Shown here piece by piece: positions 40,635-50,255 of a stretch of DNA of 64,000 nucleotides. The DNA is from Limnobaculum zhutongyuii (GTDB taxonomy: Bacteria > Pseudomonadota > Gammaproteobacteria > Enterobacterales > Enterobacteriaceae): the NCBI RefSeq assembly GCF_004295645.1, contig NZ_CP034752.1:186001-250000 (forward strand), in the 5' to 3' direction. Each line of letters starts with the position of its first letter. The first letter of the stretch is position 1. The notes below the pieces were generated by a model that was not told the DNA's origin, made no database searches, and saw only the letters and a program-made list of their open reading frames with translations. Both the position numbers and the translations under genes were made by a program.

Positions 40635-42830
40635 CTAACCTTCTATTGGATCAATATCGAGTGTCCATTTTACTTTTTTGGCCTGTGGCATAGCGGTTAT
40701 TTGTAATCTCAGCGCGTGCAAAATTTGCTGCAAACGACCACGAGATGGGTGTTGGATCAACAATTGCCAGCGGAAACGACCGCCGCGTTTGGCTTGTAAA
40801 GCGGGGACAGGGCCAAGGATCCAGAGCGAACTGTCACTGGCTCTGACGTTTTCCAACAGCTCTTTCAGTTGCTGCAAAAACTGTGAAGCCTGCTGGTTAT
40901 CATGGTCCTCGGCACGAAACAGGGCATGGAAGGTAAACGGTGGCAGGAAGACGCTTTTACGCTCTTCAATTGCCTGTTTAGCAAAGGCGTCATAGCCTTG
41001 GTGCAGCAGGGTTTGTAGCAGAGGGTGCTCCGGATGGTGGGTTTGCAGTAAAACCTCACCCTGTTTACCCGCACGACCGGCACGACCAGAAACCTGCGTA
41101 TACAGCTGAGCAAAACGTTCAGCGGCGCGGAAATCGGCAGAGAATAGTGCGCCATCAACGTCAATCAGGCCAACCAGCGTAACATCCGGGAAATGGTGCC
41201 CTTTTGCTAACATCTGTGTACCAATCAGAATACGAGCGCCACCCTGATGAATATCCGCAAGATGTTGCTCCAGTGCGCCTTTACGACTGGTGGTATCCCG
41301 GTCGACTCGGGTGATTGGCGTATCCGGAAACAGGCGGGCAAGCTCGTTATCTAATTGCTCTGTTCCCACACCGACCGGCACCAAATGGGTTGAACCACAT
41401 TTAGGGCACTGATAAGGAACCGGACGCTGGCTGTCGCAATGGTGGCAACACAACATACGCTGGTTCTGATGTAGCGTGTAATAACGCTCGCAGCGGCTAC
41501 ATTCTGCAATCCAGCCACATTCGTGGCATAACAGTGCCGGAGCATAGCCTCGCCGGTTAAGAAACAGAATGACCTGATTATTGGCCTGCAAATGCTCTTT
41601 CATGCGTTTGAGCATTGCGGGTGCCAGTCCGGCGGTGAGCGGCTGGCCTTTCAAATCGAGAATATATTGGGTGGCTGGCTTAGCATGGCCAGCACGCAGA
41701 GTAAGACGTAGATGGTGATACTTACCGCTTTGAGCGTTATGCAGGCTTTCAATCGCCGGCGTTGCCGATCCCAGAATCACTGGAATGTTTTCTTCGCGGG
41801 CGTGAAGAATGGCTAAATCACGGGCGTGGTATCGCCATCCTTCCTGCTGTTTATAAGAGCTATCATGTTCTTCATCGATGACGATAACGCCCAGGTGTTT
41901 AAATGGCGTAAACAGCGCTGAGCGAGTACCAATAACGATGGCGGTTTCTCCTCGCCGTGCCCGTAGCCACACCGCAAGGCGTTCACTGTCATTCAGACCG
42001 GAGTGAACAACGTCAACCGGTGCATTAAAACGTTCACGAAAACGGGCAATGGTTTGAGGCGTTAAACCGATTTCAGGGACTAAAACCAGTGCCTGTCGTC
42101 CTTCGGACAGAATATTTTCCAGTACGCTCAGGTACACTTCCGTTTTACCGGAACCGGTAATTCCCTCCAGCAGCCAGACGCCAAATTGCTGGTCATCACT
42201 ACGAATAGCACCAATGGCGGTTGCCTGTTCGGTATTCAGTCTGAGGCGTTCACCATTAATTTTAAAATCATCCTGCCAGCGAGTGGCTGCCGGATAGAGC
42301 GCTGCTAACTGAGCCAGCCCTTTATTTTTCAGGGCCTGAAAAGCAGCCTCGTTTAAATCCAGCGAGCTGATTTGGTGACGGTAGATATTGGCTTTACGTA
42401 GCGCTGCCAGCGCCTGTTGCTGTTTAGGCGCTCGTTTTAAGGTAACCGGGTCGGTTATTTTTCCCTCTTCGGTGAGTTGCCATTGCCAGATGGGCGGTTC
42501 CTGAGCAGGTTTTCCCTGACGGAGTAAAACCGGTAAGGCATGAAACAGTACTTCCCCCAGAGGAAATTGATAGTAGCCAGAGGCCCAAAGTAAGGTTTTC
42601 CATAAGGAGGGAGTAAACAGCGACTGGTCATCAATCAGGTGATTAATGGTTTTTAACTGTGATAGTGGGAATTCGCTTTGTTCGCTGGTGCTGACAATAA
42701 TACCGATGGCTTCCCGCTTGCCAAATGGCACGCTGACTCTGGCTCCGATAATCGCCTGTTCTCCTGGTGGCAGGAGATAATCAAACGAACGGTCCAGCGG
42801 CACCGGTAAAACGACATTCACAACGCTCAT
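40635..42830 (-). CDS. priA: Primosomal protein N', replication-restart helicase
   Basis: Protein of 731 residues: N-terminal DNA-binding part (VVLPVPLDRSFDYLLPPG), Walker A GITGSGKTE, DEEH helicase box, two zinc clusters (CHECGWIAECSRC, then CCHHC and CPKC), and helicase motif VSGRAGRAGKQG. It reloads the replisome at stalled forks. The start at 42830 gives the family N-terminus; the frame runs 15 codons further. Divergent from rpmE. Confidence 0.96.
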   Translation of the reverse strand: MSVVNVVLPVPLDRSFDYLLPPGEQAIIGARVSVPFGKREAIGIIVSTSEQSEFPLSQLKTINHLIDDQSLFTPSLWKTLLWASGYYQFPLGEVLFHALPVLLRQGKPAQEPPIWQWQLTEEGKITDPVTLKRAPKQQQALAALRKANIYRHQISSLDLNEAAFQALKNKGLAQLAALYPAATRWQDDFKINGERLRLNTEQATAIGAIRSDDQQFGVWLLEGITGSGKTEVYLSVLENILSEGRQALVLVPEIGLTPQTIARFRERFNAPVDVVHSGLNDSERLAVWLRARRGETAIVIGTRSALFTPFKHLGVIVIDEEHDSSYKQQEGWRYHARDLAILHAREENIPVILGSATPAIESLHNAQSGKYHHLRLTLRAGHAKPATQYILDLKGQPLTAGLAPAMLKRMKEHLQANNQVILFLNRRGYAPALLCHECGWIAECSRCERYYTLHQNQRMLCCHHCDSQRPVPYQCPKCGSTHLVPVGVGTEQLDNELARLFPDTPITRVDRDTTSRKGALEQHLADIHQGGARILIGTQMLAKGHHFPDVTLVGLIDVDGALFSADFRAAERFAQLYTQVSGRAGRAGKQGEVLLQTHHPEHPLLQTLLHQGYDAFAKQAIEERKSVFLPPFTFHALFRAEDHDNQQASQFLQQLKELLENVRASDSSLWILGPVPALQAKRGGRFRWQLLIQHPSRGRLQQILHALRLQITAMPQAKKVKWTLDIDPIEG

Positions 42831-43114
42831 TATGCAGGTAGTCCAAATCTCAGTTAATGGGCTTTGGGTAAACAAACATAGCCAAAGCAGAATTAAAATC
42901 TTATGGGATGCAGCAGCATACCACAGGCGACAGAGTGTGATGAATAGATGAATGGTTGGCTGCTTGCGTGGTGAATATTAGATCTGTATAATACGCAACC
43001 TTTGATTCAGTACTCGAATTTCAGTGCTTGGATCAAACCACTCAACTATTTTTTACTTCGTGTGGTGTACGGCAATAGTGACCGTATAGCGACACGACAT
43101 TAGAGAGGTTCATC

Positions 43115-43330
43115 ATGAAACAAGGTATCCACCCAGAATACAAAGAGATTACTGCAACTTGTTCTTGCGGTAACGTTATCAAAACTCACTCAACTGTGGG
43201 TCACGATCTGAACCTGGACGTGTGCGGCGAATGCCACCCGTTCTATACTGGTAAGCAGCGTGATGTTGCTACCGGTGGCCGTGTAGACCGCTTCAACAAG
43301 CGTTTCAACATGGTTGGCGGCTCTAAGTAA
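43115..43330 (+). CDS. rpmE: 50S ribosomal protein L31
   Basis: Protein of 71 residues, the zinc-binding (C+) type with Cys at 16, 18, 37 and 40 (CSCG and CGEC). MKQGIHPEY at the start is typical. AGAGAGGTTCATC precedes the ATG. Ends at a strong terminator. Confidence 0.98.
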   Translation: MKQGIHPEYKEITATCSCGNVIKTHSTVGHDLNLDVCGECHPFYTGKQRDVATGGRVDRFNKRFNMVGGSK

Positions 43331-43347
43331 TTTTACTGAGCTGAAAG

Positions 43348-43373
43348 AAAAAGGCGCCTTGGGCGCCTTTTTT
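43348..43373 (+). terminator. rpmE terminator
   Basis: AAAAAGGCGCC pairs with GGCGCCTTTTT (loop TTG), followed by TTTG; 17 bp after the stop. Confidence 0.93.
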
Positions 43374-43534
43374 GTATCTGAATATTCTGTTTTTTTGTTT
43401 ACCACGGCAGATTGAATTATTGCTGTTGGTAATACCTACCCGGTAAAAATATCCATTACCCCGATGGTGCAGGTAACTAATCTTCTTCAATCGTCAGCGA
43501 TCGTTTGGCTTATGCAACGATATGATAACCGGAA

Positions 43535-43852
43535 TTAATAATCCCAACTGTCCGGATCGATACCCTTTTCACGCATCAATATTTTTGCCGCTTCCGGAAT
43601 TTCATCGCTGCGTTCTTTACGTAAGTCTTCATCATTCGGCAGAGGTTGTCCGGTAAATGCATGAAGAAACGCTTCACAAAGTAATTCGCTATTGGTGGCA
43701 TGTCTCAGGTTATTAATCTGACGGCGGGTACGTTCATCCGTTAGTATTTTTAATACTTTCAACGGGATGGAAACCGTGATTTTCTTGACCTGTTCGCTCT
43801 TTTTGCCATGTTCAGCATAGGGGCTGACATATTCGCCGTTCCACTCAGCCAT
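43535..43852 (-). CDS. metJ: Methionine repressor MetJ
   Basis: Protein of 105 residues, full length. Ribbon-helix-helix DNA-binding strand KKITVSIPLKVLKILTDERTRRQINNLRHATNSELLCEAFLHAFTG is present as in E. coli. With S-adenosylmethionine it binds tandem 8-bp met boxes such as those at 44023 and 47970 in this window. Divergent from metB; AAGGTGCCCC precedes the ATG. Confidence 0.98.
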   Translation of the reverse strand: MAEWNGEYVSPYAEHGKKSEQVKKITVSIPLKVLKILTDERTRRQINNLRHATNSELLCEAFLHAFTGQPLPNDEDLRKERSDEIPEAAKILMREKGIDPDSWDY

Positions 43853-44022
43853 GGGGCACCTTAATCAATAGAAAGCTGAAACTTTAAAGATAGTCCATTG
43901 TGAACTAACTTTACCTGCTCATGAGCAGAGCCTTGGGCATCGCTCACGAGTGCATTAAAAGATTATACCTGACAATTTTAACGGATATTTTGCGATTCCT
44001 CAATCTACACGGCAAGAAGTTT

Positions 44023-44046
44023 AGATGTCCAGATGTATTGACGTCC
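44023..44046. promoter_or_regulatory. MetJ boxes of metBL
   Basis: Three consecutive 8-mers resembling AGACGTCT: AGATGTCC, AGATGTAT and TGACGTCC, ending 58 bp before the metB start in the metJ-metB gap. MetJ with SAM should repress here. Confidence 0.8.
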
Positions 44047-44104
44047 ATAATTGAAAGCATTATCTTATTCATCATACTTTATGGTTTTCTCCCGGAGTGA
44101 TTCA

Positions 44105-45265
44105 GTGAAACGCAAACAGGCAACGATTGCAGTGCGGGGTGGGCTCAATTCAGATGAGCAGTATGGCTGTGTTGTTCCCCCGATTCATCTTTCCAGCACC
44201 TATAACTTTATCGATTTTAATCAGCCCCGGGCACATGACTACTCACGTCGTGGTAACCCAACTCGCGATGTCGTTCAGTCGGCATTGGCGGAGCTGGAGG
44301 GGGGAAGCAGTGCGGTATTGACCAGCAGCGGAATGTCAGCCATTCATCTGGTATGTACGGCGTTATTAACACCGGATGATTTACTGGTTGCGCCACACGA
44401 TTGCTATGGTGGCAGCTACCGTCTGTTTGACAGTCAGGCGCGTCGGGGAGCCTATCGGGTACTGTTTGTAGATCAGGGAGATGAACAGGCTTTAGCTGCT
44501 GCTCTGGCGCAAAAGCCTAAGCTGGTGTTAATTGAATCACCGAGTAATCCGCTGTTACGGGTAGTGGATATTGCTAAAGTTTGCCAGGCGGCGCATCAGG
44601 CTGGGGCTCTGGCAGTGGTAGACAACACGTTCCTGAGCCCAATTCTGCAGCAACCTCTCACACTGGGGGCGGATATTGTTCTGCACTCCTGTACTAAATA
44701 TCTGAACGGTCATTCTGATGTCGTAGCGGGTGTGGTCATCTGTAAAGATGAAGCCTTGGGGGTCGATCTGGCCTGGTGGGCAAATAATATCGGTGTCACC
44801 GGCGCGGCTTTTGACAGTTATCTGTTATTACGCGGATTGCGTACCTTGGGGCCACGCATGAAACAGCAGCAACAAAATGCACAGGCAGTGATCGCTTATT
44901 TACAGCAGCAACCTCAGGTAAAAACGTTGTATCATCCATCCTTGCCGGAGAATCCGGGCCATGAAATTGCCCGCAAACAGCAATTGGGCTTTGGTGCCAT
45001 GTTGAGTTTTGAGTTTGATGGTGATGAACAGGCGATGCGGCAGTTTCTTGCCGCGCTGGAACTGTTTACACTGGCTGAATCGTTAGGTGGCGTTGAAAGT
45101 TTAATTTCCCATGCGGCGACCATGACGCACGCGGGGATGGCAGCAGAAGCTCGTAAGGCTGCCGGAATATCAGACAGATTGTTGCGTATTTCTGTTGGAA
45201 TCGAAGACAGTGAAGATTTAATTGCCGATCTGGAACAGGCTTTCCAGGCGTCAGCGAAGAGGTAA
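44105..45265 (+). CDS. metB: Cystathionine gamma-synthase
   Basis: Protein of 386 residues, as in E. coli, PLP-dependent Cys/Met metabolism family: SSTYNF, YSRRGNPTRDV, the PLP Lys in LHSCTKYLNGHSDVVAG. It joins O-succinylhomoserine and cysteine. The GTG at 44105 is the start: it has CGGAG eight bases before it and gives the family N-terminus VKRKQATIAV. The frame open above it passes through the promoter. Two bases separate its stop from metL. Confidence 0.96.
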   Translation: MKRKQATIAVRGGLNSDEQYGCVVPPIHLSSTYNFIDFNQPRAHDYSRRGNPTRDVVQSALAELEGGSSAVLTSSGMSAIHLVCTALLTPDDLLVAPHDCYGGSYRLFDSQARRGAYRVLFVDQGDEQALAAALAQKPKLVLIESPSNPLLRVVDIAKVCQAAHQAGALAVVDNTFLSPILQQPLTLGADIVLHSCTKYLNGHSDVVAGVVICKDEALGVDLAWWANNIGVTGAAFDSYLLLRGLRTLGPRMKQQQQNAQAVIAYLQQQPQVKTLYHPSLPENPGHEIARKQQLGFGAMLSFEFDGDEQAMRQFLAALELFTLAESLGGVESLISHAATMTHAGMAAEARKAAGISDRLLRISVGIEDSEDLIADLEQAFQASAKR

Positions 45266-45267
45266 GT

Positions 45268-47703
45268 ATGACTACATTAGGAGCTTCCGGGCTTCCTGCA
45301 AATCGTCAGTTGCATAAGTTTGGCGGAAGTAGCCTGGCAGACAGCAAATGCTATCTGCGAGTGGCAGGGATAATGGCAGAATACAGCCGCGAAGGGGACA
45401 TGATGGTAGTGTCCGCCGCGGGTAGTACCACTAATCAACTGATTAAATGGCTACAGCTTAGCCAGACCGATCGCATTGCCTCTCATCAGGTGCAGCAAGA
45501 GTTGCGCCGCTACCAGAGCGAGTTGATTAATGGTCTGTTGCCGGAACAGCAAGCTGCTGAACTGGTTAAAGTCTTTATCCAGGATCTTGAACGATTAGCC
45601 GCGCTGCTGGACGGGGCGATGTCCGATGCCGTCTATGCTGAAGTGGTTGGCCATGGTGAAATCTGGTCGGCCCGTTTGATGGCGGCACTGCTGAACCAGC
45701 AAGGCATGGCAGCAGAATGGTTGGATGCGCGTGATTTTCTGCGGGCAGAGCGCTCGGCTCAGCCGCAGGTAGATGAAGGTCGTTCTTACCCGCTGTTACA
45801 GCAACTGCTCACTCAATATCCGAATAAGCGCCTGGTTGTAACCGGTTTTATTTCCCGTAACGAAGCGGGGGAAACGGTATTGCTGGGACGCAATGGTAGT
45901 GACTATTCTGCGACTCAGATTGGTGCACTGGCCGGGGTAGTTAGAGTGACTATCTGGAGTGATGTCGCCGGGGTATATAGCGCTGATCCTCGTAAAGTAA
46001 AAGATGCTTGTTTGTTGCCGCTGCTGCGTTTAGATGAAGCCAGCGAGTTGGCTCGTCTGGCGGCTCCGGTACTGCATGCCCGTACTTTGCAACCAGTGTC
46101 TGGCAGCGATATCGACCTGCAACTGCGCTGTAGTTATCAGCCAGAACAGGGCTCTACTCGTATTGAACGCGTTCTGGCATCCGGTACCGGCGCCAGAATC
46201 GTTACCAGTCATGATGATGTTTGCCTGATTGAAATACAGGTTGAAGCCCAGCACGACTTTTCTCAAATACAAAAAGAAGTAGAACGCATTCTTAATCGGG
46301 TGCAGGTTAAACCATTGGCAACCGGAGTTCATTACGACCGTAACCTGCTTCAACTGTGCTATACCTCCGAAGTGGTGAACAGCGTATTGCAAATTTTGGA
46401 CGACGCCAGATTACCGGGTCGCTTGCAATTGCGGGAAGGGCTGGCATTAGTTGCACTGGTGGGGGCTGGTGTATGTAAGAATCCGTTGCATAGTCATCGC
46501 TTTTACCAACAGCTTAAAGATCAGCCAGTGGAGTTTATCTGGCACGCGGAAGATGATATCAGCCTGGTGGCGGTATTGCGCGTTGGGCCAACTGAGCATC
46601 TGATTCAGGGGCTGCACGCCAGCCTGTTCCGGGCTGAAAAGTGTATTGGTCTGGTGTTGTGCGGTAAGGGCAATATAGGTTCCCGTTGGTTAGAGCTGTT
46701 TGCTCGTGAACAAAAGAATATTTCGGCTCGTACCGGATTTGAATTTATTCTGGCGGGGGTCGTCGACAGCAGCCGCAGTGTGCTCGATTATCAGGGGCTG
46801 GATGCCAGCAGAGTACTGGCTTTCTTTAATGATGAAGCCCAAACGATGGATGACAGTTCGTTAGTCAGTTGGATGCGTGACCATCCGTTTGACGATTTGG
46901 TGATTCTTGATATTACCGCCAGCGAAGAGCTGGCCAGCAAATATCTGGACTTCGCCAGCTATGGTTTCCACGTTATTAGTGCCAACAAACTGGCTGGTGC
47001 ATCGTCCGGAAATGAATATCGTCAGATTCGGGATGCATTCGCCAAAACTGGTCGCCACTGGCTGTATAACGCCACCGTAGGGGCTGGATTACCAATTAAC
47101 TATACGGTGAGGGATTTACGCGACAGCGGCGATACTATTCTCTCCCTGAGTGGCATCTTCTCCGGTACGCTCTCCTGGCTATTTCTGCAGTTTGATGGTT
47201 CGATTCCGTTCTCTGAACTGGTGGAACAGGCATGGCAACAAGGGCTTACTGAACCAGACCCGCGGGTTGATCTCTCAGGTCAGGATGTGATGCGTAAGCT
47301 GGTGATTCTGGCGCGCGAAGCGGGTTACGACATTGAACCGGATCAGGTTCGGGTTGAATCACTGGTGGCTGAAGGTGCTGAAAAAGGCTCGGTTGATAAC
47401 TTCTTCGAAAATGCCGAAGCACTCAATCACCAAATGCTGGAACGGTTAGAAGCCGCCAGAGAGATGGGACTGGTTCTGCGCTATGTGGCACGTTATGACG
47501 CCAATGGCAAAGCGCGGGTTGGTGTGGAAGCGGTACGGGACGATCATCCTCTGGCTTCATTATTACCATGCGATAACCTGTTCGCCATTGAAAGCCGCTG
47601 GTACCGGGATAATCCACTGATTATCCGTGGCCCGGGAGCCGGGCGAGACGTTACCGCCGGCGCAATTCAGTCGGACCTGAACAGGCTGGCGAAATTGCTA
47701 TAG
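45268..47703 (+). CDS. metL: Bifunctional aspartokinase II / homoserine dehydrogenase II
   Basis: Protein of 811 residues: aspartokinase domain at the N-terminus (HKFGGSSLADSKCY, GRNGSDYSAT), central regulatory region, homoserine dehydrogenase from about residue 465 (VLCGKGNIGSRWLELF to GAGRDVTAGAIQSDLNRL). It carries out the first and third steps from aspartate to homoserine for methionine. It forms an operon with metB under MetJ. Confidence 0.97.
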   Translation: MTTLGASGLPANRQLHKFGGSSLADSKCYLRVAGIMAEYSREGDMMVVSAAGSTTNQLIKWLQLSQTDRIASHQVQQELRRYQSELINGLLPEQQAAELVKVFIQDLERLAALLDGAMSDAVYAEVVGHGEIWSARLMAALLNQQGMAAEWLDARDFLRAERSAQPQVDEGRSYPLLQQLLTQYPNKRLVVTGFISRNEAGETVLLGRNGSDYSATQIGALAGVVRVTIWSDVAGVYSADPRKVKDACLLPLLRLDEASELARLAAPVLHARTLQPVSGSDIDLQLRCSYQPEQGSTRIERVLASGTGARIVTSHDDVCLIEIQVEAQHDFSQIQKEVERILNRVQVKPLATGVHYDRNLLQLCYTSEVVNSVLQILDDARLPGRLQLREGLALVALVGAGVCKNPLHSHRFYQQLKDQPVEFIWHAEDDISLVAVLRVGPTEHLIQGLHASLFRAEKCIGLVLCGKGNIGSRWLELFAREQKNISARTGFEFILAGVVDSSRSVLDYQGLDASRVLAFFNDEAQTMDDSSLVSWMRDHPFDDLVILDITASEELASKYLDFASYGFHVISANKLAGASSGNEYRQIRDAFAKTGRHWLYNATVGAGLPINYTVRDLRDSGDTILSLSGIFSGTLSWLFLQFDGSIPFSELVEQAWQQGLTEPDPRVDLSGQDVMRKLVILAREAGYDIEPDQVRVESLVAEGAEKGSVDNFFENAEALNHQMLERLEAAREMGLVLRYVARYDANGKARVGVEAVRDDHPLASLLPCDNLFAIESRWYRDNPLIIRGPGAGRDVTAGAIQSDLNRLAKLL

Positions 47704-47725
47704 TGATTTTGTTTGAAAACAGTTA

Positions 47726-47823
47726 ATCGTCGGGCTACGCCCGACGTACTCTTATGTTAAAAGTACGCCCCCTCCGGCTGGGCACAAAGATGATTTGAGC
47801 GCTTTGTCTTTACGGCCGGAATG
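47726..47823. repeat. 98-bp dispersed two-hairpin element, copy 2
   Basis: First hairpin CGTCGGGC-TAC-GCCCGACG (47728-47746) is perfect. Second hairpin TCCGGCTG (47773-47780) with CGGCCGGA (47813-47820), inner CAAAG/CTTTG. Same length and hairpin spacing as copy 1 at 30160. One stem pair is A-T in copy 1 and G-C here, a compensatory change. Confidence 0.75.
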
Positions 47824-47969
47824 TCTGCTAAAGCTGAAAATAGATATTCTTATCATCAACTCAATTTTTACTGCCATTCAGATCTGACTCTCCCTCGTTC
47901 GTATTTCTAATTCTCCATTAATTTTCAAATTACCTGTTGACAGAACATCCTACTTACGTCATCTTATTT

Positions 47970-48001
47970 GGATGTTTAGACGTCTAAACGTTCAGAAGTA
48001 T
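47970..48001. promoter_or_regulatory. MetJ boxes of metF
   Basis: Four consecutive 8-mers: GGATGTTT, AGACGTCT (exact consensus), AAACGTTC, AGAAGTAT, ending 47 bp before the metF ATG. Confidence 0.88.
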
Positions 48002-48048
48002 AACTACAAATCAGGCAAACCAGAAAAGACAAACAGGGTGGACAGAAT

Positions 48049-48936
48049 ATGAGTTTTTTTCATGCTAACCAGAGGGAAGCGCTGAATCAGAGCCTGGCAG
48101 AGATTAACGGCCAGATTAACGTCTCTTTTGAATTCTTTCCGCCAAGCAATGTGGAAATGGAGCAGACCCTTTGGCAATCCATCGATCGCCTGAAGAATTT
48201 AAAGCCTAAGTTTGTGTCTGTGACCTACGGTGCAAATTCTGGCGAGCGTGATCGAACCCACAGCATCATTAAAGGCATTAAAGACAAAACCGGTCTGGAC
48301 GCGGCGCCTCACCTGACCTGTATCGATGCTACCCCAGAGCAACTAAGAGAAATTGCTAAAGATTACTGGGATAGCGGCATTCGCAGCATTGTGGCATTAC
48401 GCGGTGATTTACCTGCCGGTGGTGGTAAACCGAATATGTATGCGTCCGATCTGGTTGAGTTGCTGAAAAGCGTTGGTGATTTTGATATTTCCGTTGCGGC
48501 CTACCCGGAAGTACATCCTGAGGCAAAAAGCGCACAGGCTGACTTAATTAATCTGAAAAAGAAGATTGATGCAGGTGCTAACCGGGCAATTACCCAATTC
48601 TTTTTTGATGTAGAAAGCTATCTGCGTTTCCGCGACCGTTGTGTAGCAACAGGGATTGACGTGGAAATTGTGCCGGGGATTTTGCCAGTATCCAATTTTA
48701 AACAACTACAGCGCTTTGCCACCATGACTAACGTGCGTGTTCCACAGTGGATGAGTCAAATGTTCTCTGGTCTGGATGATGACCCTGAAACCCGTAAATT
48801 CGTCGGTGCTTCTATTGCTATGGATATGGTGAAGATTCTGAGCCGCGAAGGAGTGAAAGATTTTCATTTTTATACTTTGAATCGGGCGGAACTGAGTTAT
48901 GCAATTTGTCATACGCTGGGAGTAAGACCAGTTTAA
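48049..48936 (+). CDS. metF: 5,10-methylenetetrahydrofolate reductase
   Basis: Protein of 295 residues, FAD-dependent TIM barrel: VSFEFFPPSNVEME with the catalytic Glu, VTYGANSGERDRT, ALRGDLPAGG and TQFFFD. It supplies 5-methyl-THF for methionine synthesis. Controlled by the met boxes upstream; monocistronic, with a perfect hairpin after it. Confidence 0.98.
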   Translation: MSFFHANQREALNQSLAEINGQINVSFEFFPPSNVEMEQTLWQSIDRLKNLKPKFVSVTYGANSGERDRTHSIIKGIKDKTGLDAAPHLTCIDATPEQLREIAKDYWDSGIRSIVALRGDLPAGGGKPNMYASDLVELLKSVGDFDISVAAYPEVHPEAKSAQADLINLKKKIDAGANRAITQFFFDVESYLRFRDRCVATGIDVEIVPGILPVSNFKQLQRFATMTNVRVPQWMSQMFSGLDDDPETRKFVGASIAMDMVKILSREGVKDFHFYTLNRAELSYAICHTLGVRPV

Positions 48937-49014
48937 GACTTATTTATATCCTTCTCTTTTCAGTTGTTCTTAGTATCTATTAGAAATTATCTGAGTGGTA
49001 TGTTAATTTGCTCC

Positions 49015-49048
49015 AGCCATTATTCCCTTAAAAAAGGGAATAATGGCT
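49015..49048 (+). terminator. Hairpin after metF
   Basis: AGCCATTATTCCCTT pairs perfectly with AAGGGAATAATGGCT (15 pairs, loop AAAA). It is followed by TATGTTGTTT, so a fair terminator. Confidence 0.7.
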
Positions 49049-49126
49049 TATGTTGTTTACTCTATTTTCAAGCGAGCTATTAATATATCGATATATGATA
49101 TTTTCTTTTTCACTAAGGAGAGTTGA

Positions 49127-49717
49127 ATGAGAATAAAGATATTCTTGTCGTTGATTATTTTCTTTTTATCATCTACGACACAGGCAAAAACGTTAATTGA
49201 GTCACTTTCGCTTTGTGATTCAACGTTTTTTAATCAGATGAATAAAAAGAAAGAATTAAAGAAAATTATTTCTGTCAGTAATACCAATAATATAAAGACA
49301 GCGAAAGATGTTAGTGTTGACATTAATCGTTTGCAAGACAGCGGCGTAACGATAGTCAAATACCTAAATCAATATGTTAATCTGGATAAATATGGCGAGT
49401 ATTATTTTTGGGGATTTCAGCTGGAAGAAGATTTCGCCACTGCCCATGAAACATTAAGTCAATATATTGAACTTAAGAAATCCAGAGGACTTTTTCAACA
49501 TAACCCATTGATAAAGGGCGTTGGTGATGGCTCATGGCAAATAAACCTTGGCGCAACCGATGGTGTTGCTCCGGCACCATCGACGATGGAAAAGCTTCTG
49601 GTGCTGGAAGAGGTTAATGGAAAGACAAATGTACTCTGTTCTATTCAGGGAACGGTTACGGCAGAAGATCTATTGAATATCAGACCAGACTTAAGGGCGG
49701 TTATTAATGAAAAATAA
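49127..49717 (+). CDS. Exported protein of unknown function
   Basis: Protein of 196 residues with a signal peptide (residues 1-20, cleavage near TQAKT). Two Cys (SLCDS and VLCSI) could pair. The central part is helical and Lys-rich, the end beta-like. Not recognised. Codon use is AT-rich compared with metF and ppc on either side, suggesting acquired DNA. AAGGAGAGTTGA precedes the ATG. It overlaps the following lipoprotein gene by 11 nt. Confidence 0.75.
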   Translation: MRIKIFLSLIIFFLSSTTQAKTLIESLSLCDSTFFNQMNKKKELKKIISVSNTNNIKTAKDVSVDINRLQDSGVTIVKYLNQYVNLDKYGEYYFWGFQLEEDFATAHETLSQYIELKKSRGLFQHNPLIKGVGDGSWQINLGATDGVAPAPSTMEKLLVLEEVNGKTNVLCSIQGTVTAEDLLNIRPDLRAVINEK

Positions 49718-50153
49718 ACTGATAAAACTATTGGTATTTTCGGTTGCATTAATAACCGCAGGTTGTGCGAATGATAATTTTGATGAGCAGGAACTGACTT
49801 TCTTAAACAGTGATGGTGAGAGAGATATTTATTTATCAAAAGTTAATCATACTTATAATGATAATCCGGTTTTATCCTATTTTTATTATATTCAGCACTA
49901 TGAAGAGCCGAAAGAAGTCGGCGGAAAAGAGATTGGTTCATCCAAATCAATATTTCTGTTTGATTGCTCAATAAAAAATAAATTTTCTTTATTTCCACCA
50001 GTTTTATATACGACAGAATATGCCACTGGTGAGCCTGCATACAGTTTAAATTTACCGGGGCAATGGACTATTGGTGAAACAGACGATAATTTAGCCGGAA
50101 CTTTATGGAAGGCGGCATGTACTGAAAAGTATAAAGAACTAAATCCATCATAA
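49707..50153 (+). CDS. Small lipoprotein of unknown function
   Basis: Protein of 148 residues with a lipoprotein signal: KNKLIKLLVFSVALITAGC, lipobox ITAGC. The residue after the Cys is Ala, so the outer membrane is its expected place. Two further Cys (FDCS and AACTE) may form a disulfide. It begins inside the end of the previous exported-protein gene, so the two are co-translated and probably act together. Family not recognised. Confidence 0.78.
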   Translation: MKNKLIKLLVFSVALITAGCANDNFDEQELTFLNSDGERDIYLSKVNHTYNDNPVLSYFYYIQHYEEPKEVGGKEIGSSKSIFLFDCSIKNKFSLFPPVLYTTEYATGEPAYSLNLPGQWTIGETDDNLAGTLWKAACTEKYKELNPS

Positions 50154-50187
50154 AAAAATAGCGCCTGAAGTCTGGCGCTATTTTTTT
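50152..50187. terminator. Bidirectional terminator lipoprotein gene / ppc
   Basis: AAAAAAATAGCGCC pairs with GGCGCTATTTTTTT (14 pairs, 8-nt loop). It starts within the lipoprotein stop codon and lies between convergent genes. Confidence 0.93.
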
Positions 50188-50255
50188 GACGATATTTTTC
50201 GGTAAATTATCCCAATAATGTACCAATTTATTGGGATAAAGACCGAAGAGTTTTA

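Larger units (their letters stand above)
47704..48048. other. metL-metF intergenic region
   Basis: This 345-bp gap holds the second copy of the 98-bp two-hairpin element (47726-47823) and then the metF promoter with met boxes (47970-48001). No ORF is supported. Confidence 0.7.
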
